The notes: generated from the sequence alone by a model not told the origin. Positions 1-9,323 are shown, counted from the first letter of the stretch. The stretch is 64,000 nt of DNA from G965218495 sp965218495 (GCA_965218495.1 OZ244626.1:2356001-2420000), one strand, 5' to 3'. Program-made: numbers and translations.

Positions 1-36
1 GAATGATGTAGCACGACTTCGTCGCTAAACGCTTGA

Positions 37-264
37 TGTCGGATTAAGGGGACCGTTATCAGAGCGCCGGATATCGAGGACTGGGGCCTGCTGGCGTCGT
101 TCTTGCCTGCGAATTGGCAGCAACTGGCCGCGAACACCGGCGCATTGCGCGGGCTGCGTATGGACCACTTTCATCGGACTCGGTGGCCCGCTTCAGAGCG
201 GATTCAGTGGCCACGTCACCGGAAAACGGTCGCCGTCAACACCCACAAGTGCTTTTCTTGCTGA
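37..264 (+). pseudogene. IS4-type transposase N-terminal fragment (fossil)
   Basis: An open stretch encodes DWGLLASFLPANWQQLAA followed by NTGALRGLR. This resembles the N-terminal segment of IS4-family transposases (leucine-rich, then PxxWQxLAxxTGALxRxRG). It has no start codon, the similarity fades after about base 170, and no DDE region follows, so at most it is a small remnant. The assignment rests on a short recognised pattern only. Confidence 0.3.
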
Positions 265-274
265 GGCCCGAGTG

Positions 275-865
275 ATGACCGCGCCCTCCCGCGCCACATA
301 CGTCGCCCTGCTTCGGGGTATCAACGTCGACGGCAAGAATCGCCTTCCGATGAAGGATCTAGCGACGATATCCGGATGCCGGATGCCGAAACTACATCCA
401 GAGCGGCAACGTCGTGTTCACCGCCGCCCCCAAAGCGGCCGAACACATCCCGTCGCTGATTTCGGGGGCGATTCGGGACCGTTTCACGCTCGAAGTGCCC
501 ATCCTGACGCGAAGCAGTATCGAATGGAGAGCGTTGCTGGAAGCTAATCCGTTCTTGCGGAAAGGTGCAGATACAAAGTTCCTTCACGTCGCGTTTCTCG
601 CCCGGCGTCCGAATAAGAAACGATTCGCCGAGCTCGACCCGGACCGTTCACTCCCGACAAGTTCGCGCTACGCGGACGCTTTCCCCTGGGGCTATGAGGT
701 GCGGGCGCATATCCAGCACATGGAGGAAAGTCAAATTCGCCCTAAACCAAGTCGTGCGGGCGATTGAACCGGGATGCACTCTGGCCGAGATTTCCCGGCA
801 ATGGCCCGTTGTCACCGGATTGCTGGCAGCACCTCCCAGAGCTCAAATCTGCCAAGTTGAGCGCT
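275..865 (+). pseudogene. DUF1697 family protein, frameshifted
   Basis: The start (ATG 275) reads TYVALLRGINVDGKNRLPMK, the N-terminal signature of DUF1697 proteins. Around base 385-395 the reading moves to another frame, which gives NYIQSGNVVFTAAPK and later LEANPFLRKGADTKFLHVAF, also DUF1697 motifs. Near 650-740 it shifts again, to a frame reading CTLAEISRQWPVVTGLL, which matches the usual C-terminal TTRNWRTV.KLL region. At least two frameshifts are needed to rebuild the protein of about 180 residues, so this is a pseudogene. The function of the family is unknown. Confidence 0.75.
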
Positions 866-1266
866 ATTTCCCCTGCACTACAACAAGCTAGCGCTTATGG
901 GGGCTCTCGCCCCCGCCCGGCCTCACATTACAGAACGTGCGCGGCTTCGCTCGGTCTATCACGCGGTTGCTGCCAACCCCTTCGACTTGTCGTCTCCAGG
1001 CTCCGCTCGCTAGCGGTTGCCCTGAACTCAGCAACAGACTTGGGTACCCCCCCTCGCTTCAGCCTCACAACTGGGCCCGCCTCAGAAAGAACACGTCTTG
1101 TTCCATCTGGAGCAAAAACGGCTGGCGCCTCCCTTCTCCTAGTGCGGGCGCTGTCAGAAAACTAGTTAAATCACCAGCCTCAGCCCATCGGCTGCAGCCA
1201 CGGACCCAGTCTCGTCGGGCAGGCAGTCATCAAGACGAATCTGCAAAAAGCACTGAATCAAGACGC
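866..1266. other. gene-free stretch, possible decayed intron or structured RNA
   Basis: No convincing coding sequence. The minus strand of about 900-1160 contains stem-like segments such as GGGGGCGAGAGCCCCC and phrases reminiscent of group II intron domain I, but no RT gene or domain V is seen. Left unassigned. Confidence 0.3.
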
Positions 1267-1593
1267 TCAACTGATCATTCGGTAAAAACAGGAGCGTTGC
1301 CCGGTGTGGCATGCCGCACTCCCGTGCTGAGTGACCGCAAAAAGCAACGCATCTCCGTCGCAATCGATACGCACGTCCTGTACCTCCTGCAAGTTGCCAC
1401 TTGTTGCGCCTTTCACCCACACGCATTGGCGACTTCGGCTCCAGTACGTCATAATTCCGGTGTCCAAGGTCCGGTGCAACGTGTCGGCATTCATGTAGGC
1501 TACCATGAGCACCTCGCGGGTCTGGTAATCCTGCGCAATAGCCACGACGAGGCCCTCGCTGTCAAAGCGAACGCGGTCCAAACTGTATTCCAT
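1267..1593 (-). CDS. hisI: phosphoribosyl-AMP cyclohydrolase
   Basis: Opens the purine ring of phosphoribosyl-AMP, the third step of histidine biosynthesis, in the cytoplasm. The 108-residue protein is a full-length stand-alone HisI. It shows YWSRSRQCVWVKGATSGNLQ around residue 50, the metal-binding DCDGDALLF around residue 78, and ACHTGQRSCF near the C-terminus, which supplies the conserved cysteines. No HisE domain is fused. It is divergent from yidD, with about 65 bases between the starts, and no other his gene lies nearby. Family identity is clear. That the gene is active is inferred from its intact motifs. Confidence 0.94.
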   Translation of the reverse strand: MEYSLDRVRFDSEGLVVAIAQDYQTREVLMVAYMNADTLHRTLDTGIMTYWSRSRQCVWVKGATSGNLQEVQDVRIDCDGDALLFAVTQHGSAACHTGQRSCFYRMIS

Positions 1594-1660
1594 CCAAGTC
1601 CACCCAGGCTGTTGGTTCCCCTAATGATAGTGACGCGTAACAAAGCACCCTGCAAATTGT

Positions 1661-1945
1661 ATGAGTATCATGCTGTCTTGGATCAAGAGTGCCCCGCGGC
1701 ATGCCTGCGTCGCGCTGGTTCGTGCGTACCAATTTGCACTTTCGCCGCTTGCGCCAGGTACGTGCCGATTCGTGCCGTCTTGTTCACAGTATGCCATAGA
1801 AGCACTCTCCCGCTATGGTGCCCTCAAGGGAGGTCTCCTCGCTGGATGGCGCCTGTTGCGATGCAACCCTTGGGGCTCATATGGCTACGATCCACCGCGC
1901 TGGTTTTCCGAGCCGCGTGTCGAAGATGACCCCGGCGCTGTATGA
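1661..1945 (+). CDS. yidD: membrane protein insertion efficiency factor YidD
   Basis: Small membrane-associated protein that aids YidC-dependent insertion of inner-membrane proteins. The 94 residues carry the family pattern: YQFALSPLAPGTCRFVPSCS with two conserved cysteines, YAIEALSRYGALKGGLLAGW, then RLLRCNPWGSYGYDPP. The N-terminus is an amphipathic, partly hydrophobic helix. The stop overlaps the moaB start by four bases (ATGA), so the two are probably translationally coupled. A second ATG lies three codons in and could be used instead. The usual neighbours rnpA, rpmH and yidC are absent. Confidence 0.94.
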   Translation: MSIMLSWIKSAPRHACVALVRAYQFALSPLAPGTCRFVPSCSQYAIEALSRYGALKGGLLAGWRLLRCNPWGSYGYDPPRWFSEPRVEDDPGAV

Positions 1946-2457
1946 GCGTCCGTGAGCACAAGGAGCACGCTGGGGCCATTTCACGAATACGGTGTGTGGT
2001 TATCACGGTGAGCGACACTCGCAACCTAGATACGGATCTCAGTGGGCGAGCGATCCATGCGCTGCTTGATGAGGCTGGGTTGCCAGTTGCCGCGTATCAT
2101 ATTGTACCTGACGAGCCGCAGGAGATTCGCCGGCAAGTTGAGCGTGCAGCCCAGCATGCCGATGCCATCCTGCTGAGCGGCGGCACCGGCATCAGCCATC
2201 GGGATAACACCGTTGACACGCTGGCCAGCCTCCTGGAGAAGGAGCTGGTAGGGTTTGGAGAGCTTTTTCGGATGCTGTCGTACGGCGAGGTTGGTTCCGC
2301 CGCGATGCTGTCACGCGCAACAGGCGGCGTGTTTAGTGACACACTGGTCTTTGCCATGCCCGGTTCACCCAAGGCTGTCTCACTTGCACTTAAGAAGCTG
2401 ATTATTCCTGAGCTCCCTCACCTGTTAGGAGAGCTGAGAAAGGTGCCACCACGATGA
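1942..2457 (+). CDS. moaB: molybdopterin adenylyltransferase-like MoaB
   Basis: MoaB/MogA-fold protein of molybdenum cofactor biosynthesis; the family adenylylates molybdopterin or assists that step. The 171-residue sequence shows VVITVSDTRNLDTDLSG at the N-terminus, LLSGGTGISHRDNTVDTL around residue 73 (GGTG nucleotide-binding loop), LFRMLSYGEVGSAAMLSRA, and AMPGSPKAVSLAL. It overlaps yidD and the following unknown gene by four bases at each end, so it sits inside a tightly packed run. No other moa/moe gene is present here. Confidence 0.93.
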   Translation: MSVREHKEHAGAISRIRCVVITVSDTRNLDTDLSGRAIHALLDEAGLPVAAYHIVPDEPQEIRRQVERAAQHADAILLSGGTGISHRDNTVDTLASLLEKELVGFGELFRMLSYGEVGSAAMLSRATGGVFSDTLVFAMPGSPKAVSLALKKLIIPELPHLLGELRKVPPR

Positions 2458-3053
2458 GCCGCGTAACATCCTGCACGCTTCTTCTTGTGACGATTGGAGG
2501 CCTAATGCCTGCAATGGCTCAAGCACCTACGAACGTGGAGATTTACCAGGATCATGCCGTCGCGTGCCTTATTGCCGTGCCCGATACAGCTAGTGCCTTT
2601 GCGCTGCAGTCGCCGGGCGTGATGACGTTTCTGGAAACGGCCCTGGTTTCCCGTTGGACCACCGCAGGTGCAGCAGTCTTTAGGGCCGACTCGTTGCTGG
2701 CGCGCCCGCTCCCCAGCCTGGAATACAACGTGGAAGCGGCTAGCGTGACGTATGCTGCTGCGCGCCGAAGGCGGCTTGCGCGTACAGTCTCGCTGGCACT
2801 GCAATTCTCATGGACCTCCAGCAGCGGCCAGATTTTGCGCAGCGAGCGCTGTGCAAAGTCCGGCGAGGATTTCATCTTGCGGCGGGAAGTTCTTACCCTT
2901 GAAACGCCGGCATATCCTGAAACTACGGGACACACGCCGCCCTCGGGCTGGACGCGGCGTTATCTTGAACCCATCGCATTGGGTGCCGCTACCGTTCTTA
3001 CGGTCTTTCTCTTCTTCAACCTGCGCAGTAGCCGTGCCACGTCCGGCACCTAG
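2454..3053 (+). CDS. hypothetical exported, membrane-anchored protein
   Basis: Unrecognised protein of 199 residues. It has a signal peptide ending near PAMAQA (residues 18-24), a soluble region of about 145 residues with two cysteines, and a C-terminal hydrophobic helix (LEPIALGAATVLTVFLFF) followed by a short basic tail. It would face the periplasm with the tail in the cytoplasm. Its ATG overlaps the moaB stop (ATGA), and the next gene starts 11 bases after its stop, so it is likely co-transcribed with both. No functional motif is visible. Confidence 0.82.
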   Translation: MSRVTSCTLLLVTIGGLMPAMAQAPTNVEIYQDHAVACLIAVPDTASAFALQSPGVMTFLETALVSRWTTAGAAVFRADSLLARPLPSLEYNVEAASVTYAAARRRRLARTVSLALQFSWTSSSGQILRSERCAKSGEDFILRREVLTLETPAYPETTGHTPPSGWTRRYLEPIALGAATVLTVFLFFNLRSSRATSGT

Positions 3054-3063
3054 GGGAGCACCT

Positions 3064-4707
3064 GTGGCAGGCTTGATCGTCGCTGCCCTGACGCTCGCCT
3101 GGCTAAGCGGTTGTGCCGAGCCCCGAGGCCCAAGCGGCGGGCCACGTGACACCACGCCGCCAGCTCTACTTGCATCGGAACCTGCCAACGAAGCAGTGAA
3201 CTTCAGCGGCGAAATGATTCGGCTTGAATTCACGGAGTACGTCAATCAGGCCTCATTCACGCGTGCATTCTCCATTACGCCGGAACCCGAGGGCCAGCCC
3301 CGGTTCCGATGGCGGAAGAGGCGCGTAGACATCCGATTTCAGGCGCCGCTTCGAGACAGCACAACCTATGTCATTGCGCTTGACAATAACCTCCGCGACA
3401 TGCGCAGCGTGGCCCTTAAGCGCCCAATCACACTCGCATTTTCTACGGGCAACATCATCGACCAAGGCCGGGTGAGCGGCCGCGCCGTAGAGTCGCTGAT
3501 AGGCGTCCCTGCTGCGGGATTCGATGTGCTGGCATATGCAGTGCGCGGTGACACCGTAGCGGATACACCTTACTACCGCACCCAGACAGGCGACGATGGA
3601 TCTTTCGCGCTTGCATACCTGCGGGAGGGACCGTACTTCGTGGTGCTGGTGCAGGATCGCAACCGTGATTCGCGCCCTGGCCCTAACGAAGCATTTGCGA
3701 CATCACCCGTGCCGGTGGTCACCGCAATGCCCGACACTTCGGGCGCCACCCTTCACTGGGTTATCAGTCGCCTCGACTCCATCCCGCCACAGATAGATCG
3801 CATTCGCAGCACGTCCAACAGCAGGCTCCTGGTACGCTTCTCGGAAGCCGTAGCTTTGCCAAACCTGGAGCCGGCTGCATGGACGCTGGAAGACTCCCTT
3901 ACCGGTCAGCGCGTTGCGATTCGTGCACTATACATGACCAGAGGCGACGCCCGCAACGTCTACCTTCGCACCGATGCACTCCGGGAACGGGTCTACCGTG
4001 TTCGCCCCGAAGCTGCGATTGCGGACTCCAGCGACAATCTCGTCTCGGCGGAAGCTTACTACCTTGCGGCAACGGCGCGTGTGGATACCGGAACAGTTCG
4101 GTTTACCGGATTTCTGCCAGCCGAATCAGCCGGTGCTGCAGACCTCGCGCCGTTCCTTGAGCCACGCATCACGTTTAGTGAAGCCTTGTTGGATGTTCAG
4201 CTTGCAGACCTTCTGACCGCAACGGACTCCGCCGGGACTGTTCGCGACGTGCAAGGTGCTACAAGCGATGGCACAACGTACACGCTCCAGTTCATGCCCC
4301 CGTTGACCGCGGATGCCCCTGTGATTGTGTCTGTTCGGGATCCCGGGGGACGAGACACGGTGTATGTCCAGCAATTCGCGCGCCTTGGGAGCCGCGATTT
4401 GGGTAGCCTGAGCGGCGTCGCGCTCCCTGCAGATTCACTATTGGTGGTGGAGTTGCTCAGCCCCACCCGGCAGGTGCTTATGTCCATAGCAACCGACACC
4501 AGTGGAGCCTTTGCTTTTGATGAACTGCCCCAGGGAAGCTACCATGTGCGTGCCTATCTTGACGCCAACGGCAACGGCCGCTGGGATGGAGGCCAGATTA
4601 GTCCGTACGTTGCGCCTGAGCCGATCACGTGGCTAGACGCCGCGCAGCAGGTCCGCCCCCGGTGGGACACGGCACTGCCGGACACCCTGCGCGCAGCTCT
4701 GTGGTAG
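3064..4707 (+). CDS. Ig-like domain lipoprotein
   Basis: Envelope lipoprotein of 547 residues from the GTG at 3064, chosen because a GGGGAG ribosome site lies just upstream and the start gives a signal peptide with a perfect lipobox (LSGC, Cys17). The mature protein begins AEPRGPSGGPRDTTPPALL. It then has a bacterial Ig-like (Big_5/SbsA-type) domain with FSGEMIRLEFTEYVNQASF and TTYVIALDNNLRDM, and repeated beta-sandwich modules in the second half including carboxypeptidase-regulatory-like loops (DTSGAFAFDELPQGSYHVRA). Such proteins are common envelope components in Bacteroidota and Rhodothermota; the exact role is unknown. Confidence 0.86.
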   Translation: MAGLIVAALTLAWLSGCAEPRGPSGGPRDTTPPALLASEPANEAVNFSGEMIRLEFTEYVNQASFTRAFSITPEPEGQPRFRWRKRRVDIRFQAPLRDSTTYVIALDNNLRDMRSVALKRPITLAFSTGNIIDQGRVSGRAVESLIGVPAAGFDVLAYAVRGDTVADTPYYRTQTGDDGSFALAYLREGPYFVVLVQDRNRDSRPGPNEAFATSPVPVVTAMPDTSGATLHWVISRLDSIPPQIDRIRSTSNSRLLVRFSEAVALPNLEPAAWTLEDSLTGQRVAIRALYMTRGDARNVYLRTDALRERVYRVRPEAAIADSSDNLVSAEAYYLAATARVDTGTVRFTGFLPAESAGAADLAPFLEPRITFSEALLDVQLADLLTATDSAGTVRDVQGATSDGTTYTLQFMPPLTADAPVIVSVRDPGGRDTVYVQQFARLGSRDLGSLSGVALPADSLLVVELLSPTRQVLMSIATDTSGAFAFDELPQGSYHVRAYLDANGNGRWDGGQISPYVAPEPITWLDAAQQVRPRWDTALPDTLRAALW

Positions 4708-4777
4708 CCCCAGGCGGTTGATGTTGGCCGAAGGCGCCAAACCCATTTTGAGTTTAGGATTGATGGTTCTTCAAGGC

Positions 4778-6379
4778 ATGAAGCCTGTACTTACGGCCCA
4801 GGCACAGCGCGAAGCTGATCGCCTGACCATCGAGCAATTCGGCCTGCCCGGCCTGACGCTTATGGAAACGGCTGGACGAGCGGCCGCGATGCACATCAGC
4901 GAAGCGCTGGACCCTATCAAAGACAAGCGCGTGGACATTGTGGCCGGCAAAGGCAACAACGGTGGGGACGGATACGTTGCCGCACGTGCACTCCACGCAC
5001 TGGGCGCACGAGTGCGTGTGTGGGAAGCAGGTGGCATGAATGAGATTTCGGAGGATGCAGCCTACCACCGGCGCCTGCTCGCAACCATCGCCGCCCGCGC
5101 CTTAGCAGACTCTCTTGCGTTGCTTCCTCTGGAAAGCGTGGTGCAATCGCACTCCGATGTCTACGTAGATGCCCTCCTGGGTACGGGGCTTTCGCGACCG
5201 CTTCGGCCTCGACTGGAGCGTGTGGTCCGGTTCCTCAACTCGCAGCCGGCCCCTGTCGTTTCCATAGACATTCCCACAGGGCTGCACGCAGACACGGGCA
5301 TGATACTTGGAGAAGCTGTCGAGGCAGGCTTGACCATTGCCATGGGGACGCTGAAGCCTGGTCACCTGTTAGACTATGGTCCCACCTGCGCTGGCAGAAC
5401 CATCCCGGTTGACATTGGCATCCCGAAGCACATTGTGCAAGGCGTTCAGCAGGATTTCGGCAGCACGTGGCAAACCACAGACGCGGGCGTGCAAGCGCTG
5501 CTCCCGCATCGTTCGCACGATGTGCACAAATACAGTGTGGGCATGGTCTTGGTCGTAGGCGGATCTCCGGGCCTAACGGGGGCCGCTGTGATGGCTTCGC
5601 AGGCGGCTGCGCGCGCTGGTGCCGGTTACGTGACCTGTGCCACACATGCGTCCGTGCAGCCTGTGCTGGCCACCAAGCTTACGGCTATTGCTACGGTTGC
5701 CCTGCCGGAAAGTGCACCTGGCGACCTTGACGTAGCAGCAGCACGTGCCTTCCTTCGCGAACCGCTGCGCAAGGCCAAAGCGCTCCTTGTAGGTCCAGGG
5801 CTTGGGCGCGGGCACGGCACAAAGGCCTTTGCGCGCGCTCTCCTCAAAGATTCGGTTCTGCCAGCGGTCTTGGACGCCGATGGCCTCAATAGCTGGGTCG
5901 GACTTGAACATGAGATCGCGCAACATTCACAGGGTCGCTGGATTCTGACGCCACATGCAGGCGAGTTTGGCCGCTTGACAGGAGGCGCCGATACCTCTGA
6001 TCGGACTAATGCTGCGCGGATCTGGGCCAAGCGATGGGACTCGGTTGTAGTCGCCAAGGGAATGCCCAGCGTCGTTGGGACGCCCAGTGGTGAAGTCTAT
6101 ATCTGCGGTGCGGGCAACAGCTCGCTGGCGACGGCCGGGACGGGCGACGTTCTTGCCGGGCTGTGTGCCGGACTGCTGGCCCAGGGACTTTCGCCTGCGG
6201 AATCCGCGGTCGCGGCGCTGCACCTGGGCGGGCTCTGCGCCGACCACTACGCGCGCCTGCATGCGCCCCAGTCCATGGCCGCTACGGACATGCTCACCGC
6301 TGTGCCGCACGTCCTTAGGGAGCTGTCCACCTCGTTGCACAATAGCGGCAGTACCCAAATAGGCTCGCAAGGCCAGTAG
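4778..6379 (+). CDS. nnr: bifunctional NAD(P)H-hydrate epimerase / ADP-dependent dehydratase
   Basis: Repairs hydrated NADH and NADPH. The N-terminal YjeF_N half (about residues 1-215) epimerises NAD(P)HX and shows LMETAGRAAA, VAGKGNNGGDGYVAAR and SIDIPTGLHADTG. The C-terminal ribokinase-like half (about 235-520) dehydrates the S form using ADP and shows LVVGGSPGLTGA, LVGPGLGRG, LDADGLN, LTPHAGEFGRL and the catalytic GNSSLATAGTGDVLAG. The ATG at 4778 (MKPVLTAQAQREADR) gives the usual N-terminus; ATGs 60 bases earlier would add an atypical leader. About 70 bases follow the lipoprotein gene. Length and domains are complete. Confidence 0.95.
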   Translation: MKPVLTAQAQREADRLTIEQFGLPGLTLMETAGRAAAMHISEALDPIKDKRVDIVAGKGNNGGDGYVAARALHALGARVRVWEAGGMNEISEDAAYHRRLLATIAARALADSLALLPLESVVQSHSDVYVDALLGTGLSRPLRPRLERVVRFLNSQPAPVVSIDIPTGLHADTGMILGEAVEAGLTIAMGTLKPGHLLDYGPTCAGRTIPVDIGIPKHIVQGVQQDFGSTWQTTDAGVQALLPHRSHDVHKYSVGMVLVVGGSPGLTGAAVMASQAAARAGAGYVTCATHASVQPVLATKLTAIATVALPESAPGDLDVAAARAFLREPLRKAKALLVGPGLGRGHGTKAFARALLKDSVLPAVLDADGLNSWVGLEHEIAQHSQGRWILTPHAGEFGRLTGGADTSDRTNAARIWAKRWDSVVVAKGMPSVVGTPSGEVYICGAGNSSLATAGTGDVLAGLCAGLLAQGLSPAESAVAALHLGGLCADHYARLHAPQSMAATDMLTAVPHVLRELSTSLHNSGSTQIGSQGQ

Positions 6380-6848
6380 AAGCAAGTCGCCAGATACGAG
6401 GACGCGCTGTTAGAGCAATTTGGTACCGCGTCATCCTGGAACTAATACTGAGATTGAGATACCCGAGTGACTGCGGGCGGCACGCGGGCCATGGCACGGT
6501 GACTATCATATTTGCCGCGGAGGGGGAGGACAGCATCATTGCACCCGTGTTCATGCAAGGCATTGGCGGGACCAGTGACCGGAGGCCCTGACGCTTGGCA
6601 AGCCTCGCGCCGCCCAACCCTGATATAGGGACGGAATGGCGGCAAGGGGGGCGAAGGGGGCACCCGACTCAGTACTGGCTGTATCCATTCGAGCAGCAAC
6701 GAATTGCGTGGCTACTAGCCCTAAGGCGGCAACTTTTCTTGGAGTTCGTCAACTAACGTCTAAAGGAAGACCTGCCGGGCGCGGCCGTCCTTTGGCTGTG
6801 TCCGCAGCCCTCCCCGGATAGCATCTAACCAATCTGAACACCAGCATC
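6380..6848 (+). other. spacer holding a decayed TonB C-terminal domain
   Basis: No intact gene. Bases about 6496-6640 translate to VTIIFAAEGEDSIIAPVF, then MQGIGG and, after a stop, RLASLAPPNPDIG. This lines up with the VxVxFVVDEQGNVxxPxVxxGIGG and LRVAxLAKFxPG segments of the TonB domains downstream. It is therefore a fossil copy at the left edge of the array. A promoter-like box at 6731 precedes the next copy. Confidence 0.55.
6731..6757 (+). promoter_or_regulatory. conserved AACTTTTCT box upstream of TonB-like copy
   Basis: GGCAACTTTTCT followed by TTCGTC recurs about 110-120 bases upstream of most TonB-array genes (6731, 9205, 10737, 12278, 17622). The AACTT with a following element about 16 bases later resembles an ECF-type promoter. 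This is inference from recurrence. Confidence 0.4.
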
Positions 6849-7388
6849 ATGACTGTTCGCAAAGTCCCGGAGCTCCCTAACGTCTCGAAGGCGAATACTC
6901 GTCCCTACGCCCTGTTGTCTATCGCCGCCGTCCTGGCCTGTTTTCTGGCAGTTGCAACAGGGTAAGATAGCTTGGGAATGGAAGAATTCGTACAGACCGA
7001 GCAGGACCGGAAGCCGCCGCCACCACCGAGCCCTGCAGCACCAGTTGAGATGTCCAATGACCTGGTTCTCGACGGCGAAGTGGGCTCGGAGGTCATTTAT
7101 GTGCGAGCAGAGGATTTGGCTCGGATTCTCGTCGTCGCTAGGGTGGTGACAAGCCAGCTCAGTGATGAAGACATTGAACGGGAGACCAGCGCTGAAGGTA
7201 ATGTACCTGTGGGCTTCGTCTTTGACGATCATGTCAAAGTATTGGATGCCCATGAATCCCATGACATCACGGCTGACCTCGAAGAAGATTACCGGCGTGC
7301 GGCAAGCCAAGATTACATTCTTGCAAAAGAGTTACGTCATAGTTTCCAATTTGATGTGAGCCGACTGATTCAGTCAAAGAACGAGTAG
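6849..7388 (+). pseudogene. TonB-family paralogue, stopped at the conserved Cys codon
   Basis: The ATG at 6849 begins MTVRKVPELPNVSKANTRPY, the shared N-terminus of the array's proteins, followed by the hydrophobic anchor. At 6963-6965 a TAA stands exactly where the paralogues have the Cys codon of GCDSLG. The same frame stays open to 7388 and continues DSLGMEEFVQTEQDRKPPPP, a short proline-rich linker. The C-terminal part is strongly diverged and lacks the YPxxARKAGxEG motif. A nonsense codon plus loss of the domain motif indicates a pseudogene. Confidence 0.7.
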
Positions 7389-8111
7389 CTGGGACGCCAG
7401 AAACTGCGCTGCGGCAAAAGGTGTTTGCCCTATTCGCTTCCCGCAGACGAAGGCGCGTCACTTTGGTTGCTGCTCCGGCATGCGCCGGGAGCGTCTCTAC
7501 CTCTTCATGAGCATCGGTGTGGTTTTGCCGTTGGCACTGGCCCTAACTGAAGCAGGGGTTACCAGCCTGACCTGATGTTGACTCGCAGTGGCGCGACACA
7601 TCTACCCGGCGTTAGCAAGGTGGTAGTATAACGGCGGACGCGCATTCCGTTAATTGGCGGTCACCAAGTCCAGCGGCGCGCTGTACGGCTATTCGGTACC
7701 GTGCCCAACGTAAAAGAAAGCCTCGGATGCCGACATAGCCGCAGGGCGGCCGGTATTCACGAAACGGAAGCAGTCACCTTTTTCGGCTATGAATAGGATT
7801 GCATCGTTATGCCCCAGCCATGCGCCGAACAGCCAGTACCCGTGACCGAGAATCATTAAGTGTGGTGAGCCTCTCAAAGTCGAAATCTGAAAAGAGGACG
7901 GGGTGGCGTTAAATTGGCGAATGAGATTTCCGGCCCAATTCAAGCTCTCCTACCTGCAGTACAAGTAAGCACATCGGCTGATTGCCGTTAGGCGGAACCT
8001 TTCGAGTCGTTAGTTATCAAATACCACATTGGGTGGCTCGCCGGACGCGGCTTTACTGGTGCACTACCTGGATTCCTAGACGGCAAGTGGTTAACCAACC
8101 TTTGCAGTAGC
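7389..8111. other. spacer with faint TonB-domain fossil
   Basis: No supported gene. The bases after 7389 resemble the start of the spacers at 8622, 10134 and 11677 (CCAGAAACcgC, then a GGCAAA-type stretch), so they belong to the repeated unit. Near 7940-7960 the sequence reads like the PIQFKL end of a TonB domain. The rest is too decayed to interpret. Confidence 0.4.
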
Positions 8112-8114
8112 ATG

Positions 8115-8621
8115 ATGACTCCACGAAAAGACCCCGAGCTTGCTAACGTCTCAAGGGCTAATGCCCGTCCCTTCGTCCTCCTAACGATCGGTGTTGCCTT
8201 GGCTTGTATTCTGGCAGTTACAGCAGGGTGCGATAGCTTGGGAGTAGAAGACTACGTGGAATCCGAGCAGGTTCAGAAGCCGCCATCCCCGCTAATACCG
8301 GTTGATGCGTCATATGTCCAGCGTCTCGAGGGCGACGTGGACTCGGAAATCTTTGAGGTTGTAGAGGAGATGCCTCAACTTGTCGGTGGCCTAAACACGT
8401 TGGCAAACCAGATCAGGTATCCTGATGGCGCTGAAGGCACAGCGGTCGTAGTACCTGTCATTGACGAGCAGGACTCCGCGGCCGATGCGGATGTTTACCG
8501 TGAAATTACGGAAGAAATCCGGCTTGCGATTTTGGTACGAATAGCAGAGGCCAGGCTTGAGCAGAGTGCCAACGTGGAGGTAAGAGGTCTAACAAGCCCG
8601 GGCCAGTCTAAGATCGAATAG
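8115..8621 (+). CDS. degenerate TonB-family paralogue
   Basis: Encodes 168 residues from the second of two adjacent ATGs, chosen because the paralogues begin MTxRKD. It keeps the shared N-terminus (MTPRKDPELANVSRANARPF), the membrane anchor ending in GCDSLG, a short QKPPSP linker and the entry to the TonB C-terminal domain (EMPQLVGGLNTLANQIRYP). After that the sequence diverges: ARKAGVEG is missing and the glycine-rich GIGAGxDxEAL motif is replaced. It is probably membrane-anchored and facing the periplasm. The frame is open, but loss of the domain core suggests a decaying copy. Confidence 0.5.
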   Translation: MTPRKDPELANVSRANARPFVLLTIGVALACILAVTAGCDSLGVEDYVESEQVQKPPSPLIPVDASYVQRLEGDVDSEIFEVVEEMPQLVGGLNTLANQIRYPDGAEGTAVVVPVIDEQDSAADADVYREITEEIRLAILVRIAEARLEQSANVEVRGLTSPGQSKIE

Positions 8622-9323
8622 CCCCGGTACCAGAAACCGCTCGACGGCATCAGGTGGTTGCCCTCATCGCATTCTGCAGACGATGGCACGCATCATCCTG
8701 CCTATCGACTCGAGTCGGGAGCCCGCTTTCCTCTTCTTGATCAATTTCGCTGCAACCCTGCCGCTGGCAATCGTTCTAGTTGCAGCAAGACCCGGCGCGG
8801 GCCTGCACCGGGCGGCACATCTGCCCAGCATGTACAACGAACAAGTAGACCGATAGCCGCGCAGGGCCGGGAGGTAGGTAGCCTCCGAGTACGTTGGCGT
8901 GCATTGCAAAGCAGTCGGTGTCTGGCTCAACCTGCTAGCACAGATCAATTACCCAGGCGACTTTGGAACAACGCGTCTTGGGACACGGTAGGGAGGAGAG
9001 CAGTGCAACGGCGACGCTGTAATACGTGGCATTGCGGGTTTCTGCGAGCGGGAATCCGAACGCGTGGAAAGCCTCGCGCAGGCCAAGCCCGTGTATCAAG
9101 GGAGGAAAGGCGGTAGAGGTTTCGAGTTTGCCTTCCGACCCAGTGCTGGCTCTATCATACGAACAGCAGTGAATTGCGGCACTGACTAATTGCCTCAAGG
9201 CGGCAACTTTTCTGGTAGTTCGTCATCTATCCTCTAAAGAAAGGGCTTGCCGGGCGCGGCTGTCCTGTGGCTGTGCCCGAATTCCTACGTGGCTAGCGCC
9301 TAACCAACCTGAACTGTATCATC
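8622..9323 (+). other. spacer with fossil TonB C-terminal domain
   Basis: No intact gene. About 8910-9130 read in one frame gives LNLLAQINYPGDFGTT, a stop, then DAVIRGIAGFCERESERVES and LAQAKPVYQGRKGG. This is alignable with the LSSQINYPEIARK and VVRGIGGGCDEEALRVAQLAKF segments of the intact copies. It is a decayed domain with an internal stop. The 3' part carries the promoter-like box of the next gene. Confidence 0.6.
9205..9231 (+). promoter_or_regulatory. conserved AACTTTTCT box upstream of TonB-like gene 9324
   Basis: GGCAACTTTTCTGGTAGTTC matches the boxes at 6731, 10737, 12278 and 17622; TCTATC follows 16 bases after AACTT. Probable promoter (inference). Confidence 0.42.

Noticed and set aside
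937..1929. Long plus-strand open frame across hisI and yidD
   Set aside because: It is antisense to hisI and out of frame with yidD, has no family motifs and is rich in residues typical of non-coding frames.
5927..6385. Minus-strand open frame inside the NAD(P)HX repair gene
   Set aside because: Shadow of the well-supported plus-strand gene; no motif or start signal.
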